Shown in pieces: positions 8,820-19,400 of a DNA stretch of 64,000 nt. Each line of letters opens with the position of its first letter. Positions within the stretch are counted from its first letter, which is position 1. Both the position numbers and the translations under genes were made by a program. The notes beneath the pieces are model-generated. The model searched no databases and was not told the DNA's origin. It saw only the letters and a list, made by a program, of their open reading frames with translations. The stretch lies in assembly GCA_963626085.1 (NCBI GenBank), contig CAVFVJ010000003.1, positions 62,001-126,000 of the forward strand. The letters run 5' to 3'. Origin of the DNA: Colivivens sp963626085 (lineage in GTDB: Bacteria > Bacteroidota > Bacteroidia > Bacteroidales > Bacteroidaceae).

Positions 8820-9642
8820 TTGTATCACACTCTCCTGTCATGCACAGGACGACACAACTAACATGGCCAACGCAGACTCCACCACGTATGATACTACTGT
8901 GGAGAAGGGGATAGCGGCTGCCAAAGAATCAAGGCTAAGTGAGGCGGAACGACTGTTTGGTAAAGCCTTAGAACTGTCACCAGAAGACCATAGGAACGCC
9001 TTGGTCTATATGAATCTCGGTAGTGTTCAGGAATCGCAGGGCAACAATAAAGGAGCTATTGATTCGTATTCGGCTGCCATCAGGCAATACCCCGACAACA
9101 CGATATTCATCTCCACAAGAGCAAGCCTTTACCTGCGACTGAAGAACTACAAAATGGCTATATCCGACTACACTACTGTCATTGGACTCAACCCGTCGGA
9201 CACCGAGGCATATGCCTACAGGGGTTACGCATACAGTAAGACACGCGAGCTCGACAAGGCTAAGGCAGACTTCAAGACTGTCACAGAGAAAGACCCCAAC
9301 AATTTCATGGCAGCATTGGGCTCTGCTGTTGTAGAGCGCATGATGGGACACGACAGTGAGGCATTGACATTGCTGACCCTACTCATCGAACGATTTCCCG
9401 ACAAGGCTGCGCCTTACGTCATCAAGGCGGAGATGGAGAGCGAGAAAGGCCTAAAGGAACTCGCTATCATCGACTTTAGCAACGCCATAAAGATAGAACC
9501 AAACAAAGACTATTACTTACAGCGTGCTCGCCTCTATTTGGAACTCCAGCAGAAACACCTTGCAAGACGAGACTTCGAGAAAGCTATCGAATTCGGAGTA
9601 CCACGCCAGCTACTCGCTGACGAACTGAAGAAATGCAGGTAA
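8782..9642 (+). CDS. TPR-repeat protein, exported or lipoprotein
   Basis: 286 aa from the first of two adjacent ATGs (8782, 8785). I chose this start because it is followed by a signal sequence (LSTVLLFSCITLSCHAQ); the open frame also continues upstream inside rsgA. Cleavage could be by signal peptidase II at LSC or signal peptidase I after HA. The mature part holds at least five TPR units from about residue 40 to the end, with motifs such as AYAYRGYAYSKTRELDKAKADF. TPR arrays mediate protein contacts; the partner is not known. It overlaps rsgA by 38 bases, suggesting translational coupling, and is the last gene of this plus-strand run. Confidence 0.85.
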   Translation: MMRTKLSTVLLFSCITLSCHAQDDTTNMANADSTTYDTTVEKGIAAAKESRLSEAERLFGKALELSPEDHRNALVYMNLGSVQESQGNNKGAIDSYSAAIRQYPDNTIFISTRASLYLRLKNYKMAISDYTTVIGLNPSDTEAYAYRGYAYSKTRELDKAKADFKTVTEKDPNNFMAALGSAVVERMMGHDSEALTLLTLLIERFPDKAAPYVIKAEMESEKGLKELAIIDFSNAIKIEPNKDYYLQRARLYLELQQKHLARRDFEKAIEFGVPRQLLADELKKCR

Positions 9643-9663
9643 TGCAGACGGAAACACCTACGG

Positions 9664-11199
9664 TCAGAACTGGAAGTAGATGAACGGTTGCACGTCGCTG
9701 GACTTTATCTGTATGACGATATAGACAACAACAACTATAAGAAGTACTTGAACTATGAAAGGCATACCCACCACAGCCTTCTTGGTCAATGCAGACACAC
9801 GCTGCGGGATGAAATGGAGCACAAAACCTATAATCATCAGTGTCGCTACAAACCAGTAGCCTTCGAACCACTGCATGATAATCTGCGGTTGGAAATGCAT
9901 GGCAATCTGACTCATCATAGCAAACGCGTCATCCAGAGAGTCGCACCTGAAGAATATCCATGCGAGACATACAAGATGAAAAGTGACAGCCCAACCGATA
10001 ACAGATACAAGCCAACTAGGTTTACCACACTCGCTCTTTGACCTTACAGGGGAAAGAGAAGGAAACAGGGCCTTCCAAATCTTGTCGACTACCAGCAACA
10101 ATCCGTGAAGACCGCCCCAAAGTACAAACTTCAATGACGCTCCATGCCACAGTCCACCTAACAGCATCGTTATTACAAGATTTATGTACTGGCGGAACTT
10201 GCCATTGCGATTGCCACCCATAGATATGTACAGATAGTCCTTCAGCCATGAAGAAAGACTGATGTGCCACCTGCGCCAAAACTCAGTAATACTCCTCGAC
10301 TTGTACGGTGCATTGAAATTCATCGGGAATTTGAAGCCAAGCAACAGTGCAAGACCAATAGCCATGTCGCTGTACCCAGAGAAGTCACAGTATATCTGCA
10401 ACGCATACCCATAGACAGCCATAAGGTTCTCGAACCCACTGTAGAGAGTCGGCTGGTCGAACACGCGCTCCACGAAGTTGACACTTATATAGTCACTTAT
10501 TATCGCTTTCTTGAAGAGTCCTCCCACTATGAAGAACACACCCGCACCGAACATCTCCGATGTTATCGTGAGAGGTTTGCGTATCTGCGGGATGAAATCA
10601 CTGGCACGGACAATCGGTCCAGCCACCAACTGAGGAAAGAAACTCACATAAAAAGCATAGTCCAACAGGCTGTCCAACGGTTTGATGTTTCCACGGTACA
10701 CATCTATCGTGTAACTGAGCGACTGGAACGTGAAGAAACTTATACCTACAGGAAGGAATATGTCAAGAGCGGTGAAATGGCAGCCACTTATGTCTGCTAT
10801 AATCTCCCCAAAGAAGTTGGTGTACTTGAAATAGGACAGTAGTGCAAGGTCCACCACAAGACTCATGATGAGGAAGAACCGACCTTTGCCGTTCTTGCGG
10901 TATTCTGTAGTGCCGTCAACCGGTCGCTGCGCCTTATAAATAGCCCTTGCAAGCAAGAAGTCACTTACTGTAACTACCGCAAGCAAGAAGAAGAAAATGC
11001 CACTCGACTTATAGTAGAAATAATAGGAGAAGGCCGTGACGAACAAAAGCCGTGCTGTCAACTTCCGTTCGAGCAACATGTAGACGAACATGAAGGCCAG
11101 AAACAGCCACAAGAACACCCCACTGCTGAATATCATCGGCTGTGAAGGGTCATAAAGCAATTGTTCCGCTACCTTATTTATATCTATATCAAACATCAC
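9664..11199 (-). CDS. MBOAT-family O-acyltransferase (AlgI/DltB-like)
   Basis: 511 aa integral membrane protein with many hydrophobic segments. The MBOAT core is visible: FTFQSLSYTIDVYRG, SFFPQLVAGPIVRASDFIPQ, FCDFSGYSDMAIGLALLLGF, FWRRWHISLSSWLKDYLYI, and GGLWHGASLKFVLWGGLHG with the likely catalytic histidine. AlgI and DltB relatives carry acyl groups across the cytoplasmic membrane for O-acetylation of alginate or D-alanylation of teichoic acid. Gram-negative Bacteroidetes lack teichoic acid, so O-acetylation of a cell-surface polysaccharide is more likely (inference). The start overlaps the stop of the preceding SGNH-like gene by 4 bases, so the pair almost surely works together. Confidence 0.93.
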   Translation of the reverse strand: MMFDIDINKVAEQLLYDPSQPMIFSSGVFLWLFLAFMFVYMLLERKLTARLLFVTAFSYYFYYKSSGIFFFLLAVVTVSDFLLARAIYKAQRPVDGTTEYRKNGKGRFFLIMSLVVDLALLSYFKYTNFFGEIIADISGCHFTALDIFLPVGISFFTFQSLSYTIDVYRGNIKPLDSLLDYAFYVSFFPQLVAGPIVRASDFIPQIRKPLTITSEMFGAGVFFIVGGLFKKAIISDYISVNFVERVFDQPTLYSGFENLMAVYGYALQIYCDFSGYSDMAIGLALLLGFKFPMNFNAPYKSRSITEFWRRWHISLSSWLKDYLYISMGGNRNGKFRQYINLVITMLLGGLWHGASLKFVLWGGLHGLLLVVDKIWKALFPSLSPVRSKSECGKPSWLVSVIGWAVTFHLVCLAWIFFRCDSLDDAFAMMSQIAMHFQPQIIMQWFEGYWFVATLMIIGFVLHFIPQRVSALTKKAVVGMPFIVQVLLIVVVVYIVIQIKSSDVQPFIYFQF

Positions 11200-12599
11200 A
11201 TATCTTTCTTGTTCGTTGAGTCCTTGGTGACATGCTCTATCCTCACATATCCCTTACGTCTGTCATAGTTCATCTTGCCGTTCATCAGCACATCATAGAA
11301 CGTCTTACCGATGTCTTCACCGCCCTTGAAGTTGATGTGGGTGTAGTCTCGGCTTGCCTTACCTTCCTTCTGCAGTCGTACCATACTGCCCGAGCCGCCC
11401 ATTCCCTGTTGCAGGTTCCAAAACGCCACGCCCTCTTCACGTGCCATCTCCCTCTGTGCTTCCACCAGGGCTTCTACCCCTTTCATGGTTTGGAATGTTC
11501 CGTTTGCCGAACGCACATCCCTGTTGCTTATGCTCATTATCAGCAGACTTGCATTTGGATAAGCTTCACGGAAATGGTCGATACCCTTCTTGAACCTCTC
11601 ACAGAAACCAGAATAGCTATGTGTTGTAGGGGTTGCCATATTCAGTCCGAAATGCATGATTATAAGATCGTAGTTGCGAAGCCGTGCGAACTGTTTCAAT
11701 ACATCTACAGGAATCTGTCCCAAGTGCCAGCCAATACTGCCGCGCATGGAGAAATTATCGAGTACGATACCCGTCTTGTTCTCAAGTGCCACACCATAGA
11801 AACGTCCACTGCCTGATACCTTGATATTGACGCGTCCAATCCGACCAGTAACGGTGCACGACTGTGGTACATCTGCCACCGAGTCCGTTGGTGTTTTGTA
11901 CAGGGTGTGGAAGTCACCACCATTGACCGAACAGTCCATCGACAGTCCTAGACTTGGCGAAAAGAAGACAGTGGCTACCTGTACCGTATCCAAATGGCCG
12001 TCATAGACACGGTGTTGACCCCTTAGGTCTATCTCCGCCCCAGGGTACGGGATGTAATAACGGCAACTGATTCCCTGCAACTGGGGATTGAATCCCTTGC
12101 TGTTGACAGCGGAGTGCTCAGTCCATCCCTTACTGCCACTCAGCACCGTAGTCCTGAATCCAGCTGTCTGTGACTGGATGTCGACAAACCCAACCCCACG
12201 TCCCCCGAATCGGGACTGTAGCAAGTCGCGAATAGCAGCAGTCAGGATGTCCCCCTCTATGAACGAGTCTCCGAAGTATGCGATGCGCACAGGACGCTTC
12301 CTCACCCCCCTCAACGCTTCGTAGAACCTGTCCATCTCACGGTCTATCCCAAGACTGTCACGGAAGTCCTCAATTGGAATCATGCCTGTCGGTACACTGT
12401 CCTCATACGCCACGTATTCCGTCTCTTCCTCCTTTTCATCGGCAGTTGTGCCTGAATCCACCGAATCCTTCATCACATCCGACAGGATATTCACCTGTCT
12501 GAGGCTGTAACCGGCAACAGACATCTGAGGCAGGAAATACATCCCCACCAGTATCACTGTAACCAAAAGAACCAGGAAAAACACGCGCTTTGTCATCAC
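11196..12599 (-). CDS. SGNH/GDSL hydrolase-like partner of MBOAT
   Basis: 467 aa. One N-terminal hydrophobic segment (residues 5-24) anchors or exports it. An acidic linker follows, with the SGNH fold from about residue 105: AYFGDSFIEGD carries the block I serine, MHFGLNMA is the block III Gly-x-Asn, and DYTHINFKGG near residue 430 supplies the Asp-x-x-His pair. Such proteins next to MBOAT genes (AlgX/AlgJ type) perform the final O-acetyl transfer or esterase step in the periplasm. The downstream MBOAT gene overlaps by 4 bases. A -7 promoter box lies about 85 bases upstream. The polysaccharide substrate cannot be told from this window. Confidence 0.85.
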   Translation of the reverse strand: MMTKRVFFLVLLVTVILVGMYFLPQMSVAGYSLRQVNILSDVMKDSVDSGTTADEKEEETEYVAYEDSVPTGMIPIEDFRDSLGIDREMDRFYEALRGVRKRPVRIAYFGDSFIEGDILTAAIRDLLQSRFGGRGVGFVDIQSQTAGFRTTVLSGSKGWTEHSAVNSKGFNPQLQGISCRYYIPYPGAEIDLRGQHRVYDGHLDTVQVATVFFSPSLGLSMDCSVNGGDFHTLYKTPTDSVADVPQSCTVTGRIGRVNIKVSGSGRFYGVALENKTGIVLDNFSMRGSIGWHLGQIPVDVLKQFARLRNYDLIIMHFGLNMATPTTHSYSGFCERFKKGIDHFREAYPNASLLIMSISNRDVRSANGTFQTMKGVEALVEAQREMAREEGVAFWNLQQGMGGSGSMVRLQKEGKASRDYTHINFKGGEDIGKTFYDVLMNGKMNYDRRKGYVRIEHVTKDSTNKKDM

Positions 12600-12684
12600 T
12601 TGAAAACTACTTGTAGCTGTTGTGCAGTAACTGTGAAACCACTGTCCAGTACAGGATCTTGTGCATCCCCTACCAAACGGACTG

Positions 12685-12692
12685 CAAAGTTA
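12685..12692 (-). promoter_or_regulatory. -7 promoter box for the SGNH-MBOAT pair
   Basis: The minus strand reads TAACTTTG, matching TAnnTTTG, about 86 bases upstream of 12599. A weak ATTG sits 20 bases further upstream in the -33 position. Confidence 0.5.
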
Positions 12693-12804
12693 GCACAAAA
12701 GCATGAGACAAGCAATCAATTCAAATATAAAATACCGAAATTACGATTTTGTTACGTAGCACAAACTTTTGCCGCTTAAATTAGGTAGTGCCGTTTTTTT
12801 TCTT

Positions 12805-12812
12805 TAAGTTTG
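12805..12812 (+). promoter_or_regulatory. -7 promoter box for rnr
   Basis: TAAGTTTG matches TAnnTTTG and lies 35 bases before the rnr ATG at 12848. A run of eight T precedes it; no clear TTTG -33 is present. The intergenic 12600-12847 therefore holds two divergent promoters and nothing else that I recognise. Confidence 0.55.
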
Positions 12813-12847
12813 CACTGTAAATCGGAATCACTCAAAAGCAAGAGAAT

Positions 12848-15043
12848 ATGACACGAACGAAACTGAACAAGAAACAACTGAAGGAAAAGGTGTTGGCATT
12901 CTTCCAAAGCAAAGCACGTGAATCATTTACCTTAAAACAGATATTCAGTGCGCTTAAACTGACCAGCCATCCTCTCAAGATACTGTGTGTGGATGTCCTC
13001 AACGAGATGGTGGACGACCAACAGATTATACACGACTATGAAGGAAAACTGTCGTACAATGCACCGGCAAGTCAGGTGCTTGAAGGGGTGTTCCGCCGTA
13101 CCAACAGTGGGAGGAACACGGTTGAAGCCGATGATGGCACGTCTGTAACCGTATATAACGAAAGTACTCATCATGCACTGGACGGCGACAGGGTCAAGGT
13201 GGCAGTATTCGCCACAAAGAAAAATCCGTCAAAGATAAAGGGCGAGGTCATTGAGATTATCAAACGCAATGACAAACTTATTGTGGGTCAGTTGCAGATT
13301 AGTCATGGCATCGCATTCCTTGTACGTCCCGACAGTGCATTACCAAACGATGTATATATCCCCAAAGACAAACTCAAGGGTGGCAAGGACGGAGACAAGG
13401 TTCTCGTGAAGATAACCGACTGGCCTGATGATGCACGCAATCCCATGGGTACGGTGAAGGACATCCTTGGCAAGCCTGGAGAGAACAACACGGAGATGCA
13501 CGCCATCCTTGCCGAGTACGGACTGCCCTACAGCTATCCCAAGGAGGTGGAAGCATATGCTGATAAAATAAGTGATGTCATACCTGAAGAAGAATACAAA
13601 AAGAGGGAAGACCTCCGTGGTGTAACTACGTTCACAATAGACCCCAGAGATGCAAAGGACTTCGATGACGCACTCTCCATCCGCCCATTAGGAAAAGGAC
13701 ACTATGAAGTAGGTGTTCACATTGCAGATGTGTCACATTATGTACTTGAAGGATCTGTGATTGACAAGGAAGCACAGAAGCGCGCCACATCCATCTATCT
13801 GGTAGACCGCACCATACCGATGCTACCCGAACGTCTCTGTAACTATATATGCTCACTCCGTCCTGGTGAAGAAAAACTGGCTTATTCCGTTGTGTTCGAC
13901 ATGGACGAGGAAGCCAAGGTATATGATTTCAGGATAGTACACACCGTCATCAAGAGCAACCGTAGGTTCGTGTATGAAGAGGTGCAGTCAATACTGGAGC
14001 AGAACGGTGAAGCTGATGACATTGAAGGACACATCCCCGTCAGTGAGGACAAACGGACTGGTGAATACTGTAATGAACTGATAATGCTCAACCGCATGGC
14101 ACATAAGCTCAGAGCTGCTCGACTTGCTAACGGAGCGATTGACTTCGACCGTGAGGAAGTGCGTTTTGAGATTGACGAGAAAGGAAAGCCTACCGGAGTA
14201 TACTTCAAGGTTGCTAAGGATGCGAATAAACTGGTTGAGGAGTTCATGTTGCTTGCCAACCGCACAGTGGCGCAAAGTGTAGGCAAGGTGAAGAACAACC
14301 AAAAGGCAAAGACCTTCCCATATCGTGTACACGACGTGCCAGACCCCACCAAACTTGAGAACCTCGCTATGTTCGTGAAACGCTTCAAATATTCGGTAAA
14401 AATCAACGGATCGAAAACAGAGGTGTCAAAGAGCATCAATAAACTGCTTGCAGCAGTGAAGGGCGACAGGATACAGAATCTGGTGGAGACCATATCTCTG
14501 CGCTCGATGATGAAAGCGAGGTACAGCACCCACAATATCGGACACTATGGACTCGCCTTCGACTACTACACACACTTCACATCCCCGATACGCCGCTATC
14601 CCGACTTGATGGTACACCGTCTGCTCACACGCTACGCTGAAGGCGGCAACAGTGTCAGTCAGAAGAAGTACGAGGGACTGTGCGAACACAGTTCTGCCAT
14701 GGAACAACTGGCAGCAGCTGCCGAGAGGGCATCCATCAAATACAAGCAAGTGGAGTTCATGAGCGATAAACTTGGCGAAGAATTCGATGCTAAGATAAGT
14801 GGTGTGACAGAAGCAGGTGTATTTGCCGAAATCAACGAAAACCACTGCGAAGGATTCATCGCTGTACGCTTCCTCGGCAACGAATCGTTCAACTTCGATG
14901 ACAAGAACTACTGTCTAATAGGACGTCGCTCACACGTGCGATTCACCCTCGGAGACGGAATAAGGATAAAGGTGGCAAAGGCTAACCTCTACCGCAAAAC
15001 CCTCGACTTTGATTTTGTAAAGAAACTGACAAACATGCTTTAG
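12848..15043 (+). CDS. rnr: ribonuclease R
   Basis: 731 aa, within the usual RNase R range. The N-terminal ~60 residues are a lysine-rich winged helix (FTLKQIFSALKL). Cold-shock/OB domains span about 75-220. The RNB catalytic domain starts near residue 255 with TTFTIDPRDAKDFDDALSI, whose aspartates bind Mg2+, and includes HIADVSHYV. The S1 domain occupies the last ~85 residues (FDAKISGVTEAGVFAEI). It is a processive 3'-5' exoribonuclease that degrades structured RNA and takes part in rRNA quality control. The following DUF4861 gene begins 4 bases after the stop. Confidence 0.96.
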   Translation: MTRTKLNKKQLKEKVLAFFQSKARESFTLKQIFSALKLTSHPLKILCVDVLNEMVDDQQIIHDYEGKLSYNAPASQVLEGVFRRTNSGRNTVEADDGTSVTVYNESTHHALDGDRVKVAVFATKKNPSKIKGEVIEIIKRNDKLIVGQLQISHGIAFLVRPDSALPNDVYIPKDKLKGGKDGDKVLVKITDWPDDARNPMGTVKDILGKPGENNTEMHAILAEYGLPYSYPKEVEAYADKISDVIPEEEYKKREDLRGVTTFTIDPRDAKDFDDALSIRPLGKGHYEVGVHIADVSHYVLEGSVIDKEAQKRATSIYLVDRTIPMLPERLCNYICSLRPGEEKLAYSVVFDMDEEAKVYDFRIVHTVIKSNRRFVYEEVQSILEQNGEADDIEGHIPVSEDKRTGEYCNELIMLNRMAHKLRAARLANGAIDFDREEVRFEIDEKGKPTGVYFKVAKDANKLVEEFMLLANRTVAQSVGKVKNNQKAKTFPYRVHDVPDPTKLENLAMFVKRFKYSVKINGSKTEVSKSINKLLAAVKGDRIQNLVETISLRSMMKARYSTHNIGHYGLAFDYYTHFTSPIRRYPDLMVHRLLTRYAEGGNSVSQKKYEGLCEHSSAMEQLAAAAERASIKYKQVEFMSDKLGEEFDAKISGVTEAGVFAEINENHCEGFIAVRFLGNESFNFDDKNYCLIGRRSHVRFTLGDGIRIKVAKANLYRKTLDFDFVKKLTNML

Positions 15044-15047
15044 TAAT

Positions 15048-16304
15048 ATGAAGAAGACAATTTTATTAGCGGCAGCAGTACTGTTAGCCTTGGCAGCAAG
15101 TGCTGCTGACAAGGTCACAGTTACCGTACGCAACACCATCAACGATGCACGTAGCGGTGAAATGGTGGAAGTCGACATGAAACAGGTGAGAACCAAACTG
15201 AATGGAACACAGACCGTGGTCGTTACTGATGCTGACGGACGTGAGATACCCAGCCAGGTTACGTACGACGGAAAACTGATATTCCAAGCAGGAGTCGCAG
15301 CAAAGGGAAAATCAACCTATTACATCTGTGCTGGACAACCATCCAGTTACGATGCTAAAGTATATGGACGACAATTCCCGGAACGTGTGGACGACATCGC
15401 ATGGGAGAACGACCGAGTGGCTTTCCGCTGTTACGGGCCAGCCCTACAAAGGAGTGGAGAGAGAGCTTGGGGCTACGACATATGGAACAAACGGACATCA
15501 CAACTCGTGGTTGAAGACCGCTATGCCGGTGAACTTGACCCTGACATACAGAAAGCAATTGCAAAGTTACGTAAGATGGGAAAGGGTAATATCGCTGATG
15601 ATGTGTACAATGCTATAAGCTACCATGTGGACCATGGAAACGGAATGGACTGCTACAAGGTAGGGCCGACACTTGGCTGTGGCACCAACGCACTTATGCA
15701 TAACGGTCAGATCGTATATCCACGATGCTATAAATCATTTGAGATTCTCGACAAGGGACCGCTCCGCTTCACAGTGAGACTGGTGTATGGCGAAGAGAGC
15801 GTAGGCGACATGAAAGTGACGGAAACTCGGGTACTCAGTCTGGATGCCGGTTCACAACTCAACAAAGTCACCGTAAGTTATGCAGGACTGACTGAAGATA
15901 CACCGCTTGCCGTTGGAATCGTAGTACACAACGAGAACCCTAATGCCTACGTGCTCTGTCCTGTCAATGGATACATGGGCTATGAAGACCTGGGAGACCC
16001 CAACCAGTATAAGGAGAAGTACCGTGCCACACAGAACAAAGACTTCGGTAAGATATATGTGGGAACTGTGTGTGTAGGGAAACTGGACGGAATACAATTC
16101 AAGGAAGAAAAAGGACTTCCTGGTGCTACCGGACACGTTCTCTCATTGTCTCACCTAAACAGCAAGTCATCATTCACCTATTACTTCGGTACAGGATGGA
16201 GCCGTAACGACGAGACTAATTTCAAGTCACTCGCAGACTGGGAGTCTTACCTCAGTACATTCTCCAATCATGTCAAGAATCCACTGAAGGTAACCGTGAA
16301 ATAA
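15048..16304 (+). CDS. DUF4861 family secreted protein
   Basis: 418 aa with a signal peptide (residues 1-20, LLALAASAADKVTVTVRN). Segments recognised from the DUF4861 family include the N-terminal domain with NTINDARSGEMVEV, then FRCYGPALQRSGERAWGYDIWNKR and YHVDHGNGMDCYKVGPTLGCG. Family members are beta-rich and commonly encoded near polysaccharide lyases or other carbohydrate enzymes in Bacteroidetes; no activity is assigned by me. It sits 4 bases after rnr, an odd functional partner, and ends 33 bases before a strong hairpin terminator. It is probably co-transcribed with rnr. Confidence 0.85.
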   Translation: MKKTILLAAAVLLALAASAADKVTVTVRNTINDARSGEMVEVDMKQVRTKLNGTQTVVVTDADGREIPSQVTYDGKLIFQAGVAAKGKSTYYICAGQPSSYDAKVYGRQFPERVDDIAWENDRVAFRCYGPALQRSGERAWGYDIWNKRTSQLVVEDRYAGELDPDIQKAIAKLRKMGKGNIADDVYNAISYHVDHGNGMDCYKVGPTLGCGTNALMHNGQIVYPRCYKSFEILDKGPLRFTVRLVYGEESVGDMKVTETRVLSLDAGSQLNKVTVSYAGLTEDTPLAVGIVVHNENPNAYVLCPVNGYMGYEDLGDPNQYKEKYRATQNKDFGKIYVGTVCVGKLDGIQFKEEKGLPGATGHVLSLSHLNSKSSFTYYFGTGWSRNDETNFKSLADWESYLSTFSNHVKNPLKVTVK

Positions 16305-16337
16305 GAAAGACGGAACAACTCCGCCTTACCTACAATA

Positions 16338-16381
16338 AGGAATCCCCTCCGTCGCAGTCCAACCTGCCGGAGGGGATTCCT
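16338..16381. terminator. bidirectional terminator between DUF4861 gene and purL
   Basis: A perfect 14-bp stem (16338-16351 with 16368-16381, core AATCCCCTCCG) with a 16-base loop, followed by an A/T-rich run. It lies between two convergent genes and can serve both. Confidence 0.85.
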
Positions 16382-16435
16382 ATTTATATATAAGAGTAAG
16401 TCTTTATAGACTTGCCATCACCGTAAACCCATCGT

Positions 16436-19400
16436 TTACTTATGGCATTCACACCATTTTCTTGCATTTACAAATGCCTCAATCCAAGGAGTCACGTCAT
16501 CCTTCTTCCTTTCGACAGGATAATCAGCCATCTGCCAAGGGAATATTGCACGTTCGAGATGCGGCATCATGGCAAGGTGTCTACCGTCTCCAGTACAGAT
16601 ACCAGCGATATCGTAGTCGCTACCATTAGGATTAGCAGGATAACCGTGGTAGTTGTATTTGGCAACCACATTATACTTATCCTCATCCATAGGCATTTCG
16701 AAGCGTCCTTCACCATGAGCAACCCAAATACCGATTTTGCTTCCGCTGAGCGAGCCGAAGAGTACCGATTCGTTTTGAGGGATACTGAGGGTAAGGAAAC
16801 CACTCTCAAACTTATGACTTATGTTATGCTTCATTGCACCGAAGTTGTCATAACCCTTGTCGTTAAGCAGTCCCAGTTCCATCATCAACTGACAACCGTT
16901 GCAGATACCCAGTGAGAGGGTGTCTTTCCTTGCGTAGAACCTGTCGAGAGCAGCTTTGGCTTTTGGATTGTAGAGGAACGCTCCTGCCCATCCCTTTGCA
17001 CTGCCGAGTACATCGGAGTTGGAGAATCCACCACAGAACACAATCATCTGTACCTCGTCAAGTGTCTCGCGGCCACTTACCAAATCGGTCATCATCACAT
17101 CCTTCACATCGAATCCTGCAAGATAAAGGCAATACGCCATCTCACGCTCTCCGTTCGTTCCCTTCTCTCTGATGATGGCAGCCTTAGGACGTGAAGCAGA
17201 CGGCTCGGAATCACGGTCTGGGCTGATGCCATACTGTCCGAAAGTACCGGTGAAATCATTATTGAACTTATGTTCTATCGGTTCGTCCTTATAGTTCTTG
17301 TAACGCTCTGCAGCCATCCCGTTCATGCTTTGGTGCTTGTCGAGTTCATAAGAAGTGGAGTACCACACGTCACGCAGTGCGTCGATATCGAAGGTATGCA
17401 CTATCTTGCCCTTTGACTTTATGGTGACTGTACGCTCTTGAGAGACAGTACCGATACGGGCGAATCCCACACCAACATTGGCAAGTATCTCCTCCACCTC
17501 ATGTGAGTTCTCTTTAGCCACCTGAATAACCACGCCTGGGTTTTCCGCAAAGAGCAGTTTCACGATGTCTTTCTCACCCATCTCATCGAAGGATACTGCC
17601 AGTCCGCCCTTAGTGTTCGCAAAGCACATCTCCAGCAGACAGGTGACGAGTCCTCCGGCACTGATATCGTGTCCAGCAATGAGCAGTTCTGCTTTCACCA
17701 ATTCCTGTACACCGATGAACGCATCGCGGAAATACTCTGGGTTCTTCACTGTCGGCACGTCACTGCCCACCTTGCCCTGGCTCTGTGCGAACGCACTACC
17801 TCCGAGACAAAGCTGGTCGAACGAGAAGTCTATGTGATAAAGTACGGAATCTACATTTCTTATTACAGGAGACACAACCTGACGGATATCGCTCACTTCA
17901 CCGCCACTACTTACGATAACCGTTCCTGGGCTAATGACCTTGCTTCCATCTGGATATTTCTGTGTCATAGACAGTGAGTCCTTACCTGTTGGCACGTTCA
18001 CATGCAAGTCACAGCAGAAGTCACTCAGAGCCTTGACTCCAGCATAGAGACGTGCGTCCTCACCTTTCTGACTGCGACAAGGCCACATCCAGTTGGCTGA
18101 CAAGCTCACACTGTCGAGTCCTTCTGCCATCGGTGCCCATACCAGATTGGTGAGAGACTCAGCGACAGACAGAACGCTTCCAGCCGCAGGGTCTGCCAAA
18201 CCAGCCTGTGGAGCGTGACCTATGGCAGTAGCAATACCTTTCTGTCCCCTGTAGTCGAGTGCTACTACACCACAGTCGCTCAACGGCAACTGCAGTTCAC
18301 CTACACACTGCTGGCGCGCTATCTTACCCGTCACGCTACGGTCCACCTTATTAGTCAACCAGTCCTTGCAAGCGACAGACTCCAACCGCAACACCTTGTC
18401 TATGTATTCATCTATCTTGTCTGCTGAATAGTCCACGTCAGCATAGTGGTGAACAACCGTCTCGTCTTTCATGTATGTACGTGGTGAATGACCGAACATC
18501 TGTGCCACCTCCAGGTCAAACGGTCTCACACCGTCACCCTGCTCAAAGGCAAAGTGTGCGTCACCAGTTGTCTCTCCCACTACATACAGAGGAGCGCGCT
18601 CACGTTCCGCTATCTTACGCACATGCTCTATGTGTTTCTCATCGATAAGGAGTCCCATACGCTCCTGTGACTCGTTGGCTATAATCTCTTTCGAACTGAG
18701 GGTCTTGTCGCCTACAGGCAGTTTTGTCATGTCGATGAGTCCGCCACAGTCCTCCACCAGTTCAGACAGACAGTTAACATGTCCTGCACTGCCGTGGTCA
18801 TGAATTGACACTATCGGGTTTATCTCCTCCTCGCACAACGCTCTCACAAGGTTATTGGCACGCTTCTGCATCTCAGGATTGGCACGTTGAACAGCATTCA
18901 GTTCGATACCGCTGGAGTAGCGTCCTGTATCCACAGAGCTGACACTGCCGCCACCAAGTCCGATGCGGTAGTTGTCACCTCCCACCACGACAACCTTATT
19001 GCCTTTCTCTGGTTCACCTTTCAGACAGTCGCGCTTTGTGCCGTAGCCCACACCACCTGCCAACATGATGACCTTGTCGTATCCGTACTGTGGCTCGTCT
19101 TGTCCGTCCTCCTTATGCTCGAAAGTAAGCACAGACCCACAGATGAGTGGCTGACCGAACTTGTTACCGAAGTCACTGGCACCGTTGGATGCCTTGATAA
19201 GTATCTGTTCCGGAGTTTGGTAGAGCCAATGACGAGGATGGTCACCATTACGGTAACTGGTCATGTATACAGCTGTACCAGCTATTGGCCATGATCCTTT
19301 TCCTCCACCCATACGGTCACGAATTTCTCCACCGGTTCCAGTGGCAGCACCGTTAAACGGTTCCACTGTAGTAGGGAAGTTGTGTGTCTCTGCCTTCAAC

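Noticed and set aside
13882..14535. 217-residue minus-strand open frame
   Set aside because: Antisense to the RNB domain of RNase R.
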